Of a DNA stretch of 64,000 nucleotides, positions 1-12,300 are shown piece by piece; the first letter of the stretch is position 1, and every line of letters begins with the position of its first letter. The position numbers and the translations under genes were made by a program. Below the pieces are notes generated by a model that did no database searches, had not been told where the DNA came from, and saw only the letters and a list, made by a program, of their open reading frames with translations. The DNA lies in NCBI RefSeq assembly GCF_026745355.1, contig NC_079202.1, forward strand, positions 31,176,740 to 31,240,739, given 5' to 3'. Source of the stretch: Beta vulgaris subsp. vulgaris. Its lineage: Eukaryota > Streptophyta > Magnoliopsida > Caryophyllales > Amaranthaceae.

Positions 1-1201
1 TTATCGAAAGAAGAAAAGTGGGAAGTGGGAACAATGAGAGAGAACTGATAAAGGTTAGTAGGAACATTATAATAACACTTGAGGGAGTATAAGGTTCGAA
101 TCAGGGGAAAAGTGGCTACCTGTGTTGGGCGTAAGTCAGAAACCAGTAATGGTGGTGAATGACAATTTCAAAATTCCGAGATTGGGAAACAGATTTAATA
201 ATATAAATAAAATTTGAAAAAGCGTCAAGCGAAATATGTTGCACAAAATTGGGAGTGGGGATAGGGACACAAAAACAAGTAAATGGAGAAATGCAAATTG
301 CAAAGAAATAAAGAAATATAGAACTTTCAAATTTTAACATAAAGGTTTATAAAACCTTTTACTTTGTATTATGAGCGATTAAAAAGTTATTCTTTTACAT
401 TTTAATATTTGGCCAAAAGCATAAACGGAAATATTATATGAAGAAAGGGAAAAGATTTTCATCAAAAGTAAATAAGAAGATAAATATGCTGGCAGGTAAA
501 AAACAAGATTGCCAAACGGCCCAAACCTAAGATTGTTGTTGCATGCATGATCTAAGATTGCTTTTTTTCCAAACCTCATCTGGTTATAAGTGTCAGATCT
601 CTAAACAAGGAATTTTGGGGAAGATCACCAAAATTTCATTTTTTTTTCACCTTATCTCTCTTTGATTTAAGATCTCCAGAACTAACATAAAAGGATTTCC
701 TGCTTGAAATACACCTAAGGATTTGGGGGGACCGCGGAATCATAAATCAGCGAAAGCAACCTATTTTGTCAGCCTAACACTTGTTACACTTGGGAGTTGG
801 AGAATTCAATAATCTGGTTATCTTCTATTGCTTTGTCGCTCTACTGGTAAAAATAGGTGGTAAGAATTCAATAATTAGTGAAAGCCCAGCTCTATCAAAA
901 TATAACCCTTATGCATCTTAATTATTAAATAATATCTAGTGACATTGGTGATTGGCCTAAATGCTTGTCTAATTGTGGTTTACTATGTACTTCTTATGAT
1001 GCTGAAATTTTCTTTTCCCCCATTTTCAGATGGCTTTTGGTTTGATTTAAAATAAATTTAAGGCTTTCCATACGCCTTATGGATGTCGTGAAATGACTTG
1101 TATATTCCTTTGAAACTTAAAATGATGTCAAGATAGACCAATAGCTTGCCACATCTAAGCTTTAAAGCCATCATATGTTGAAAGCCAATGTGACACCATG
1201 T
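1..1201. other. AT-rich intergenic DNA, no gene seen
   Basis: No coding exon, RNA gene or clear transposon end is seen here. It lies beyond the last visible PRP40A exon (that gene reads toward position 1), so it may be part of a long intron or the downstream flank. I looked on the minus strand for the remaining FF-domain and Lys/Arg-rich exons of PRP40A and did not find them. Confidence 0.5.
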
Positions 1202-1210
1202 TAATATCAA

Positions 1211-1953
1211 GGGAAAATTCCTCAAGGTACCCATGAGGTTTGATGTAATTCTCAAATTACCGGCCCTTATTAATGACGAAACCTTAACGTCGTTGATTTC
1301 TTTCCTCCCACCTTCTTCACCACTAATCTCCTCGAAGACCATGGAAATTCAGTCACAAAACCCCAACAAAAATCAATAAAAATCAGGAAAAAAAAAATCA
1401 CGAAACTTCTTCCTTCTTGTACCTGCTCGGCGCCGCCACAAACGCTTCAGAAAACCACCGCACCACCTACGCACCCTCGCCGATGCACCGCCAACACCCT
1501 AGAGCACCGTCGGTACCCCGCTACAGCTTGCGGGCTTGCTTCCTCCTTCTTTCTCTCTCACCCTGCTTGCTTGAGCTGCTGCCACTAGTAAGGGTAGCTT
1601 GAGCCCAAACACAAAGTTTAGGGATTTTTGAGCTGCTGCCTAAACTTTGAAAGGGATTTTTCGGAATTTCATAACTCAAAGATGAAGATGGAATTCATTT
1701 TTGAGAATTAGGAAGATGAAGATGGGGATGAGAGAGATAAAATTGATGGTTTCTAATGTCTTTAATGGATAATGGTGGGAGGAGAGATGAAGAAGATGAA
1801 GATAGAAAGGGGAGAGAAAAAAAATTAACGACGTTAGAGTTCTGTCATTAGTAAGGGTAGTTTGAGCGCAAAAACAAAGTTTAGGGGTATCCGAGGAATT
1901 TTCCAAATATGTGGGGTAATTTGAGAATTACATCAAACTTCAGGAATTTTCCC
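1211..1953. mobile_element. Non-autonomous Mutator-like element (743 bp, 9-bp TSD)
   Basis: The ends are inverted repeats starting GGGAAAATTCCT; the inner parts also match (GAGGTTTGATGTAATTCTC at left, its reverse complement at right). The perfect 9-bp direct repeat TAATATCAA flanks the element at 1202-1210 and 1954-1962. A 9-bp duplication with long terminal repeats is the mark of the Mutator superfamily. No transposase is present, so it would depend on an enzyme from elsewhere. The centre (about 1420-1620) is GC-richer than the ends and holds a short open frame on the plus strand, 1417-1602, of no recognised family; it could be captured host sequence. Confidence 0.85.
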
Positions 1954-2559
1954 TAATATCAAATATTTAACGGTTTTTTCACCATATACCCCTGACAAAT
2001 TTTTTTTTGCACCGTATACCCTTTCAAGTTTCCAAATTCATCATATACCCCTCACTTTTCGAAAAATACATCAACTTACCCTTTTGACTAACGGTGTTAG
2101 ACTTCCGTTAGTCATTAGGCCCTAATCCTCTCCTAATCCAAATTAACTATCATAAACCCTAAATCCTAAATAACCCTAATAACAATAAGAAACCCTAAAA
2201 ACCTAACTAACCCTAAAGCCCACCAGCCCACCCACCAGCCCACCCCCAGCCCATCCACCACCCCCAACACCCCTAGTCCCACCAGACCACCACCCCAGCC
2301 GCAACCTCGCCCACCACCACTAGACCACCACCCCCACCACCCCAGCCGCAACCTCGCCTACCCCCACCAGACGACCACTCCCACCACCCCAGCCGCAACC
2401 TCGCCCACCCCCACCCCACCGAAATTTCGCACCTGTGACCCCCACCCCACCGGATTTTTGCATTGTGAACCCCACCACTCAGTTTTTCGAAGCCCACCCA
2501 CCACCACCACCCCCTTAAAATACTCGCACTACCCTCGCACCACCTTGAGAATGTTATAC

Positions 2560-2735
2560 CACCCCAGAAACCGTTCTCACCACCCGGAAACCGTTCGCAC
2601 CACCCGGAAACCGTTCGCACCATCCCAGAAATCGTTCGCACAACCCCGGAAACCGTTCGCACCACCCCAGAAACCGTTCGCACCACCCGAAAACCCTTTC
2701 ACACCACCCCAAAAATCGTTCGCACCTCACTGAAA
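2560..2735. repeat. ~20-bp minisatellite
   Basis: About eight imperfect copies of a 20-21 bp unit of the form ACCACCCGGAAACCGTTCGC run head to tail inside the Mutator-like element. The repeat makes several long but meaningless open frames on both strands. Confidence 0.8.
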
Positions 2736-3002
2736 AATGTCGCACCATCCTCGCTGCGGGGAGGGAGTTGCGCAATTTTGCAGGGGAAGGGGGGTTGCGC
2801 GAGTTTGTGAGGGAGACTTTTTCGGTGCTGTGGGGTGTCAGAAGGTGGAGGGGGTTGCGGTGGGGTTTGCGGTGCTGCGGGCGGCAGAAAGGGGAGGGGG
2901 TTGCGGCGCTGTGGGAGGCGGAGGAGGGGCTTCGGGGGTGGTGGGGATGGGGACTGCAAGGGTGGGGTTGGGATTGGGGTTGGGGATGGGGATGGGGGAT
3001 GG

Positions 3003-3066
3003 GGTTAGGGTTAGGGTATTAGGGAGAGGATATTAGGGTTAGGGTTAGGGTTATAATTAGGGTTAG
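3003..3066 (+). repeat. Telomere-like TTAGGG interspersed repeats
   Basis: GGGTTAGGGTTAGGG-type units recur, and the opposite arm near 2157-2220 has CCCTAA-type units, so they are part of the inverted arms of the element. The unit is TTAGGG, not the usual plant telomere unit TTTAGGG, and it is interrupted. I read it as simple-sequence growth inside a transposon, not an old telomere. Confidence 0.6.
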
Positions 3067-3436
3067 TTAAGTAGGATTAGAGGGAGATTAGGGGTTAATG
3101 ACTAACGGAGCTTAACGCCGTTAGTCATTAAGGATAACTGGATGTATTTTTTCAAAAGTGAGGGGTATATGGTGAATTTCAAAAGTCGAAAGGGTATACG
3201 GTGCAAAAAAAAATTTGTCAGGGGTATATGGTGAAAAAACCGAATATTTAATTACACCATCACTCCCCTATTCTTTTCCAAAAGGATATCAATCCCCCCC
3301 GAATACCTTTTACATAACTACACCATTACTCCTCTACCCACCTACACCTCTAACAGTGATGGCCCACCTGGAGGTTTTGATTATTTGGTGAACCAAGTAT
3401 TAAATAGGAATTGAAACCCCTACTCTTTTCCACTTT

Positions 3437-4649
3437 GTTTTAAAAAGCAAACCCAAGGTGCACCTCGATGAGGGACGAGTCCAAGCGCAAGCTAAATTGC
3501 ATCCGAAAACCTAGGCGAAGCGACCAACGGGGGAAGGCGCAAGGGGCAAAGCGAAGGGAGGCGTAAACTTGTAGGCGAGGCGCATTTTTGGTGCAAAAAA
3601 CCTTTATAATCAATTACTGAACATATTATATGCTCAAAACAGCATAATAATTTTTTAAAATATAAGTTGGTGTAATTAAATATTATAAGCTAATATTATA
3701 AGCTACTTGTCAGTAAGTATAAGTAAAAAAAAAAACTGTATATTTCTATGTTTCGAAAGAACAAACCAATGTGATCAGAGACTTTTTTTAGAGGAACTGG
3801 GTGAGAGGAACTAGGTGGGCCGAGGGGAGCCTCATCAGTCATCAAGAAATAGAAAAGGAGAGCATGAAAAGGAAAAGGAAAAGGAAAAGGAAAAGGAAAA
3901 AGAAAAAGAAAAAGAAAAAGAAAAAAGAAATATGAGGAAATAGAAGGAAAAAGAAAAAACATAAAGGAAAATAAGGAAAGCACGTGACTTCCTCAGTTAT
4001 TATTTGAAAAAAAAAAGGAAGTAGGTCCCTCTAGTCTCTACAGCTATAGAAAAGAAAAGAAGACCGACAGACTTCCTTCAAAAAAGCATAAAAAGAAAAA
4101 GAACAGAGAGGAAGAGAAGAACATCGAAGAAAGAGAAAGCACACTTGAAGATTGCCGGCACCGGAGATCGGAGATTTGGTGCCGGAATTTATAGTAGATG
4201 GCCCACCGGCTTTCTCTATCCTCTCAGGCAAACTAGTGACAATCAATTGCCACCAAATCATAAATTAGGGTTTCCTCCCAAATTAGGATTACCTCTCAAA
4301 TTAGGGATTCATTTAATTTGATGAAATTCAATGCAATTAACAAAGGACTTTTGCTCGAAATTGGTAAATTAAAGGCAAGTAAGTTTGAATTTGAAGAAAT
4401 TTTATTTCATTTTCCGAATTCTCAACTTAGATCTACTCTTTCCTCTCTGTATTGCGCCTCCCTAATGAAAGCGGTCAGGCGGTGCACCTTGCGACTCTCT
4501 CAAAGGCGGCAAGAAGCGCGCGCCACTCCTCGCCTGATGTGATTCGCCTCGCCTGACGTGATTCGCCTTGCCTGAGTTCGACGAGGCGATTTTCTCAAAG
4601 CTTCTACTCGCCTAGCGCCTAGGCGCACCTTGGGTGCGCTTTTTAAAAC
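3437..4649. mobile_element. Candidate inverted-repeat element with GC-rich palindromic ends
   Basis: The left end GTTTTAAAAAGC followed by ACCCAAGGTGC matches the reverse complement of the right end at about 4621-4649 (26 of 29 bases). Next to the ends are GC-rich motifs such as AGGCGAGGCGC and GCGCCTAGGCGC. A related fragment appears at about 5055-5155. No target duplication was found, and no coding sequence is recognised inside. The class is unknown; a non-autonomous DNA transposon is most likely. Confidence 0.5.
3867..3936. repeat. Purine microsatellite (GGAAAA/GAAAAA)n
   Basis: Repeated AAAAGG units change into AAAAAG units over about 70 bp. Confidence 0.9.
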
Positions 4650-5386
4650 TAAGACAGGCGAAAGGAGGCGCGCGCCTCCAGCTGCCTTTGGCGAGGCGCT
4701 AGGCGAACCGCCTTTGTCGCTTTCTTCGAAGACGCGAGAAAGATGAGGAGATTTGAGCTCAGGACCATAAGGAATAAGATGTCTAGTAAATTAAAACTCA
4801 CCCAGGCTTTAAGTTATCAATTCAACCTAGATCCCTCATCTAATTGTATAAAATTCCTTCAATTCAAATCGTAAATCAAAAAGGCCAACTCGACAAAACC
4901 CTAATTCCCAAAATTTGGAGGGTCACTTGGACTTTTCCCATGGTTACCGGCGCTTCACTCGTCCAGTAGTTGTCGCCTTTCACCGGTTTCTTCAATCTAC
5001 TATCTTTTGCGTGTTCGATTTGGATTCTTCCCTTGTCCTATCCCTTTTTTCCAAGATTGCACCAAAGGTGCGGCTTGCCTAAGGGATGCGTGTGCCTTCG
5101 CCTTGCGCCTCCATTCACTTCGCACCTTGCGCCTTTTAAAACTAAGCTTTTCCAAACAAAACGATATGAGTAATCAAGAAGTATTCTATTACTTCCTTTC
5201 TTTTCTCTTCCAAGATTTCCTACCCTTTGAACCAAACAGCCCTTTAGCATAGAGAGGTAACACCAAATGTGACAAGGCTGAAGTGATATATACAAAACTA
5301 TGATAAGTTGATCCACATAGAAATCTTCAACAAGCCATTTTACTATTTCAAACAATTTAAAATTTTAAAAGAAAAGATATGTATAC
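4650..5386. other. Non-coding stretch below the last visible PRP40A exon
   Basis: This follows the splice donor at 5386-5385 of the last PRP40A exon seen. The minus-strand frames here do not resemble the rest of an FF domain. A fragment related to the GC-rich element ends lies at about 5055-5155. Confidence 0.5.
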
Positions 5387-8300
5387 CTTCAAATTGATAT
5401 CTGCTATTAGTGGAGACCCAAGCTCCAAGGAAATAGATGCCTTAAATTCCTCAAAGGTCCAAGTTGAAGTCATAACAATCTACAATAAAAATGAAGTCCA
5501 TGTTATGGATCATTTGTTCTCCAGTATCTTGATAGCCATATTATAAAGCACTGCCCAGATAATGTTATGTCTTACCTTGCACAACTTCATCGCATCTTTT
5601 ATTCTACTTTTGTCATCGTGGTACTGGCAGAAAAACAAAAGAAACTCAGAGGTATTTATATAGCAATTAGCAATGGCCAGGAAATGTTATATCTTTTGTC
5701 ATGTATACAGCAAACAACCAACACCCCCCCAAAAAAAAAAAAAAATAAAGGATGGGGAGTTGGGGACAAGGGACTATGTCAAATACATTGGTGTAGTTTA
5801 GAAGACGTTTTATAAGGAATAAAAAAAGGTATAACTACATCAATGAGATAGCAAATTTGAAGAACACGAAGTAATACAGAATGCAACACAACCCCCCCCC
5901 CCCAAAAAAAACAATTTTTAAAAAATATATATAGAAGGGGAACAACTAATTACTAAAAGCATTTCTTACAGAAACTAACCAGTTCACTGTTACCAAGCAT
6001 ACCAAAGAGTAATATATATAATGGCAGAACTTGGAGAAAGTTGTAGGCTCGAAATAAAAGAATCAAAAGTTCCAAAGATGGAAGACCAAATAGGAAGTTC
6101 ATAATATTCATCTTTTTTATTAACTGTTGTATGCTATTGTCAAAGTTAGATAGGAAAAAAAAGGCATTATTTCATGAAGAAATCTAAAGAGTGAATAGAT
6201 AGAGCATGGGTATGGTTAGTAAATACGTACCTGGTTTTCCAATTCATCAACCACATCCTCAAACAAATCTTTCGGAGTAGACCCAGATGTGTTGCGTGCT
6301 ACAGCAAGATAAGCAGGAGAGTCTTTGACCTGTTCATGAAAGTAGAAAATTTTGACCACCATATAGCCTAAATAGAATTGCTCCATCCTCCTTTATTATT
6401 GAAAGCATCTGAGAAAAGACTATGTACCTTGCCACAATATTCACGCCAGCTTGTTTTTGCAGTGAGAGCACCAGCTGCAGTATCAACCTCCAACATCTTG
6501 CGAAATTCATCACGATTCTTTCGCTCTACTCTCCTCAATTGCTCCTGAAAAAATGTTCATATGAGAGCATAACTCAAACTGACAGTGTAAATGTGATGCA
6601 AATCAGAAAATAATGTCAAGCCACATTGTCAGAACTTGGCAAGAAATTCAAGACCTCCAAAAACTGGGTGATAGCGATGGAAGGCATCGACATAGGAATG
6701 CAAGGAATGAGGAGGAAAGAACAAAAACAAACCTTCTGAAGCTTCTTCTGTTCCTCTTCTTCCTTCTCCAAATACCGTATATAATCCTGCCAAACACCAC
6801 AATTAATGTAAAAGTTCCAGCAAGGATTCTTTTTTTATTTTGAAAGCGACATTTAAGTTCCAGCAAAGATAAGCAAATAGTACAAATACGCTATAAACCT
6901 GAAATATTTCTAAGCGATCAATCTTTTCAAGACGTGAGCATCTTTCATCATCCTCCAAGCGGTCCTGAACTTTTCTCCATAGGCTGTTTGCCTAAAAAAC
7001 CAAAAAGAATATTTTCATAAACCAAGATGACGTGCCTTAAAATAGGAAAGTAAGTACACATCAATAAACTATCATAACACACCTCAATAAAGTCACAAGA
7101 TTCAAGAAACTTCCAGTATTCTTCTCTATTCCGCCTATACTCTTCTTCTGCCTTCTCCTTTTCCTGCATAAAGTTAGCACAAGAAGCATAAACTTCAGTA
7201 GCCAAACAGGAATATATGCATACTTAGCAAAGCTCATAATTCAGCAAATAATGAAAGAATAGCTGAGAATATACAATAATATAGTAATTACATGAATTCC
7301 AGTTCTCCAAAATTAAAATTGTGAAGCAAAATGCAAAATTTGATTCAGGAGACCAGTCTTCTTATGGCCTTTATCCTCATATTGAGAGTATGGCGTGTTG
7401 GAAAAACAGAGACTGTTACTTCACAGCTCGAACAAACTAGCTTTTTTGCTAAGGCTTGGTTTAATAAAATCTAAGCCTTCAGTGAACACAGCAAACCAAC
7501 CTCTTCATTGTACAGAAGACTGGGTACATTAACTTTTCTGCTAAGGCTTTGTTCATTAAAATTGAAGCCTCGAGAGAGCATAGCAAAACCACCTCTCAAC
7601 TAATGTAAGTCAAAGCATCATTTTTCAAATGCATTATATGTGAAGAAGTGAATATGGATACACCCCTCTCAAACACTCCACATATACATCATCATAACTT
7701 AATAAGGTGTTGCATCATATTCACATAGCAGCGAACAGCTAGACCATAGACAAAATTGAAGATAACAGCTTAGAATAAATTAGATTGTGTAGGCTACATA
7801 TTACAATATTGAATACATAAGGAAAGCATATCTAGCATTCTCCTTGAAAATAATTTCTAATTAGATTTATATTTTATAAGTACTAATCTTCCTGCAAAAG
7901 ATGCTAAAGCAAACCCTTACCTTTTTTTGGAGTTCCACCAAGTAATTCTCGAAAAGCTCTTGCCTGTCTTTGGGCTTTTCAACAGCTTTGAACCGTTCAT
8001 CATCTTCAAACATAGTAATAGCTTTACTGAAGACAATAAAATATTAATAAGAACAATAGAACAGGCCAGAGGCACCCTAAAATCAAGCTTGTAATGTCAC
8101 AAAACATCTGCTTTGATTTGAGACAGCCAAGAGGAAGCAAATCAAGCTTGTAATGTCACAAAACACAAACCTCCATTTTATAGATGATGTCAGTACCTCC
8201 GACTCCTTGAAACAAAGAATATAGATATGTTATTATCATACACACAGGCCACTGTTCCAGCATTTAAGTATGAAAATGAATCAGAGGCAAAAGGATTGAA

Positions 8301-9334
8301 GTGAGAAACATACTTCCAGCATTTTCATAAACTCTTCCTTGGCTTTCTTTTGCCTCATGCGTCGCTCCTCAGCCTCCTGTTTCTTCCGCTGACCCAAATA
8401 CTAGAACAAAAAAAAAATTGAGAACAGACTTGACAATATCAAGCACCTAATTTGCTGTATGACAATGGTACTGGAATGCAATTGCCTTTTTTAGATCGCA
8501 ATTCATGGGGGGATAGTGATTTAGGTAACACTCATATCAAGAATACAAAATCTTTGGAACACAAAAATCAATACATCAACAGAGAAACAGCATAGAGATA
8601 CGAAAAACAAACATTGCAGGAACTAGAAAAAAGCATAGTCAACATAATAATACCTCGTTAAATGCTTGCTTTCGCTCTCCTAACGTCTTCAGAGCACCAT
8701 ACCTCTTGTCATTGACTATCACCCTCATTGCCTAATAATAGATTACGAAAACATGAAGTCATTGGCAACCTAGCTTGATATACTCCATGTTATCATGCTA
8801 CTTTGTTCTATTCAAGAGAAGATCATCTACATACCTGATCCCAGGTCCAATCAGACTGAACATTTGCAGACTCAAGAAGTGACTTAAATGCAGCTTTTGC
8901 TTCCTAAGAAAAGAGAGATAAGTCAGCGAAACTATTACGCAAAAAAAAAAAAAAAAAAAAAAAGCATGCTAGAAAAAGTAATCTGAGAACATCATGATTC
9001 CTACCTGTTTGCTCGCAAAAACCAAAGGTTCGTCATCCGCTGGTTTCTCAATCAAATCACCTTTCGCAGCAGCTAACATCCCTTTGTGCGCTTCCTGCAA
9101 TCCAAAAAGAAAAGAAATTTGCAAAATATCAAACTAAAATAACCGTTTGTGTTGACATCATTTTGGTAAACACCAAGCACAAAGGCATACAGCATTTAAT
9201 GCACCAAGTTGCAGAAGAGTGCAAGTGAGATATAAATAAACTTCAATTCACCTAACCATACCTCATGATCCTGCACAGGAGCTCCATCCATAGGAGTTAA
9301 GGTTTCTTGAGACTGTAATTTGTCTGCAGCATTC
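5387..9334 (-). CDS. PRP40A: PRP40A FF-domain exons (four FF domains, start of a fifth)
   Basis: Exons, high to low: 9334-9262, 9094-9005, 8903-8835, 8731-8654, 8400-8314, 8205-8171, 8026-7921, 7163-7083, 6991-6899, 6786-6733, 6544-6428, 6329-6231, 5623-5576 and 5479-5387. All joins keep frame. FF1 runs from FKSLLE to AFNEYL, FF2 from EFMKMLE to ELFENYL, FF3 from EYWKFLES to EIFQDYI and FF4 from EFRKMLE to DLFEDVV. Charged Lys/Glu linkers such as EKEEEEQKK join them. The last exon (WTFEEF to ADINLK) begins a fifth FF domain that is not completed in the window. The 48-nt exon at 5623-5576 ([16 protein letters not shown]) fits the usual link between FF4 and FF5. Confidence 0.9.
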
Positions 9335-12300
9335 CTGTAGAGGATAGTACAGTTAGAGCCAGCAAGAGATTCAGTTTGCCTTTTAAGAGAGCAGGTGTTT
9401 GAAACCATAACAAAAAGTGACAAAAATATAAGTTCAGGATATCTACACTATTATTAAAAAATCGTGGATAATACAATCTCTCACGCACATGGCATCCCTA
9501 AGGGCCTTTAGTCCATGTCAAACTCAAACAATTTGTAATAAATCACAAATATTCTCTACGTCAAGACTCAAAATTCTAACATGTGACAGTGGAGGAAAGA
9601 GACTTCTCCACCAATCTACTACAATCTTATTGCTTCTGTTGTCCATAATAAAAGTAATATTTTACTCCGACTTTTCATTTACCTCAAGTACCCATATTGG
9701 ATCATTAAAGCTCCAACATGGTTATAAACACTTCGACTCCCCATTTTGGAGCAAAATTATGATAGCCAGAATGGCAAAAAGTGTAAGTTCTACTAATTTG
9801 AATGCATGATATAAGTAAAATGTGTGCTCCCCTATTTTAAAACTATAGTTTGAAACCAAATTTTTAAAAAATGAATACATTGATCGCAATAATATTTAAT
9901 AACTCACCAAATGTAGGAAGCACAATAACCCCGGGTCATCACCCAAGCGACTCACTAATTTTAATAAATAACATGTAGAACACCTCTTTTTCAACATCAA
10001 TCTCCCTGCTACTGTTATCAACAAGAGCCAAAGTGTAAGCCCTAAATGCCTACTGACCGCTAGGATACCCCCTTAGGCAGTCTCAAGTGAAATGCTAAGT
10101 TAATAACAAGCGCATTTTTGTTGCTTTGAGAGTTCGCACGATGGCATTGATCTAAGCTGACTTTGGCAATTCACTGGTCCACCTAAACAAATTTTCTTCC
10201 TCCAGTTATCACAGACCAGCTAACAGCCTGGTCTTATACGCAAGAACATAACCAATCTCCTCATTAGCTGGTACCATCCCATTGAACTTGATAGTACCTA
10301 TATGTTTTGAGGGAGGGCCCAAGGGCCACAGGAGATGGGCTCAACTTCCTATCTCTGATGCTTACTTTAATTGGGATTTCAGGAGTGGCACTAACACGAC
10401 CTGACCTCAAACAATCCATTACTCTTCTCATTTCAACTGCAAAATCTGGATCAACATGTATAATGCAAAGATTCACAAATAAACACCCTCCCCGCTCTCC
10501 AACTATCGCAAATAGGAATAACAGGGACTTTCTCATCATCTACCATCACTCTTCAACCTTCACTTAAGCTTTTTGTCAGTGTCACTAAGTCACCTTCCCA
10601 GCAAAAATGAGAGCAAATACTCTTTTATTAGTATCACCTCAGCAGCAGGTTTTGCAGGTTTATATACACATGGAGCTGGGGGCTTCAGATACCAAGCAAA
10701 TGTCTGTCAAATCAACCATGAGACCCAAGCTTCGTAGTATAGAGTTGGCTCTCTATATCACAGTCATGGAGGATGGAGTGATGGACTAAACTCATTCTCC
10801 AGATAAACAGCTTGGCAGTTTTTGGTGACACTATCTGAAATGAAGGGTTTGACCCTCAAATAGCAAGAACACATGTCCACAAAAGGTCACTGGACCAGAG
10901 AACCATCAAGCACGCAGCCAGGATGATAGATCAAGTAGCAGACTTATGAACAGAAGGAACCTAGGCCAGTATCTAAACCTTCCTTTTGTATTAAGTATTT
11001 AGATGTAAGGCTTAGACATACCTTTCATTCTCCATATGCAGTAGGCAATCTACAACTAAGATTTAATGATTATACTTCCCATAAGTACAACCCCTAAAAA
11101 TAAGGTAGATTGCAATCTGACCCCATCAAAAGCAATAAGTGGTGTATTTACGACACAGAAAAGCAAGGCTAAAGAGACATCATGAATAAAAGTTGTATAC
11201 ACTGTTATAAGGGGGGCATTTGAGGAAGCAGGAAGCCCAGGATCTCCAGTAGTGAAAGCTGACAGAGGTGCAGTTACTGCAGGAGTGTTTGTTACAGCCA
11301 TGCTGGTCGGAGCAGCTGAATGCCCCACAGGGATTTCTGCTGACGCAGCATTAACCAAAGGTGATGGGTTGACAGCTGGTGGAACACTTAAAGTGGCAGA
11401 TGATGATACATTGGAGCTGGCGAGAACGGCAGCAGCTGTACGTGCTTCCTCAGGGGTTAAACTTCCAGCTGGCTTGGATTGAGAATTCACCCCTGTTTCC
11501 AACTGTGCTCCCTGACTAGCTGCTTTTTCAGCTCTCTCACGCGCCAACTGCAAAGACGAGCACCATATAAATGAGAATGAAAACCCAAGACTAGCAAGGT
11601 CTGGATGAAATTCCTGAGACTCATATATACCTTCAACTCCTCAGGTATGGTCCATTTTGATTCCTTCGTAGCCTTGTTATAGTAATACCTAGTTAGCAGA
11701 GCAAAAGAAACATAAATCAATAGAGCAACAGTCCCGAAATGCACAGGCATGTATACCCAAAACCTGAGGTACTTGAGAATAATGTACAATGGAATGTCAA
11801 GCATACTTCTTCCCTTCTGGAGTCGTAAATTCCTTCCACACAGTAGATGCATCAGCTCTCTGCGATAAGTGAAATTATTTAGAGACAGAGAGATTACAAC
11901 CTATTTTCAGTCAGATGAAAGAAATAAGACAAGCTAATTGGACCCTTTAAGAGAGCCAGGAAATAAGTAGAAGCAGAATACAAAATCTATACGTGGATAA
12001 CACGATACTCTAAAGCATATATGCATAGTTATCTACACCTTCAAAAAACACCTAGGGGGACAGATAGAGAGAAGGGGAGAGGGAGGGCAGGAAGAGAGTA
12101 GGAAACAGAAAACAAAATGAAATCTGAAAATAGAAGCATAGGAGATATAACTATAAACTGCCAATAATATCGGCAATGACATTTGTAGATACAATTACTA
12201 CATAAAGCAAGAAAATATATATATTGTCGCTTTTTCATAATATACATGAAGCTATCAGTAATTATGTGGTAGTGGTGTATCTAAAAAGATAACTAATATT

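Larger units (their letters stand above)
1971..3242. mobile_element. Non-autonomous Mutator-like element (1,272 bp, 9-bp TSD)
   Basis: Terminal inverted repeats begin CGGTTTTTTCACCATATACC and extend about 150 bp into the element on each side, including GACTAACGG-type motifs near 2091 and 3101. The perfect 9-bp repeat AATATTTAA flanks it at 1962-1970 and 3243-3251. The interior has no transposase. It is very C-rich on the left (CCACCACCCC runs) and G-rich on the right, with a minisatellite and telomere-like units. The open frames here are low-complexity and overlap on both strands, so I do not treat them as genes. The left TSD touches the right TSD of the neighbouring element. Confidence 0.88.

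Noticed and set aside
2273..2775. Several long open frames on both strands rich in repeated peptides
   Set aside because: They arise from the ~20-bp minisatellite and C-rich repeats inside a Mutator-like element; frames on both strands are equally long.
3003..3066. Interstitial telomere
   Set aside because: The unit is TTAGGG rather than the plant TTTAGGG, it is interrupted, and it lies in the inverted arms of a transposon.
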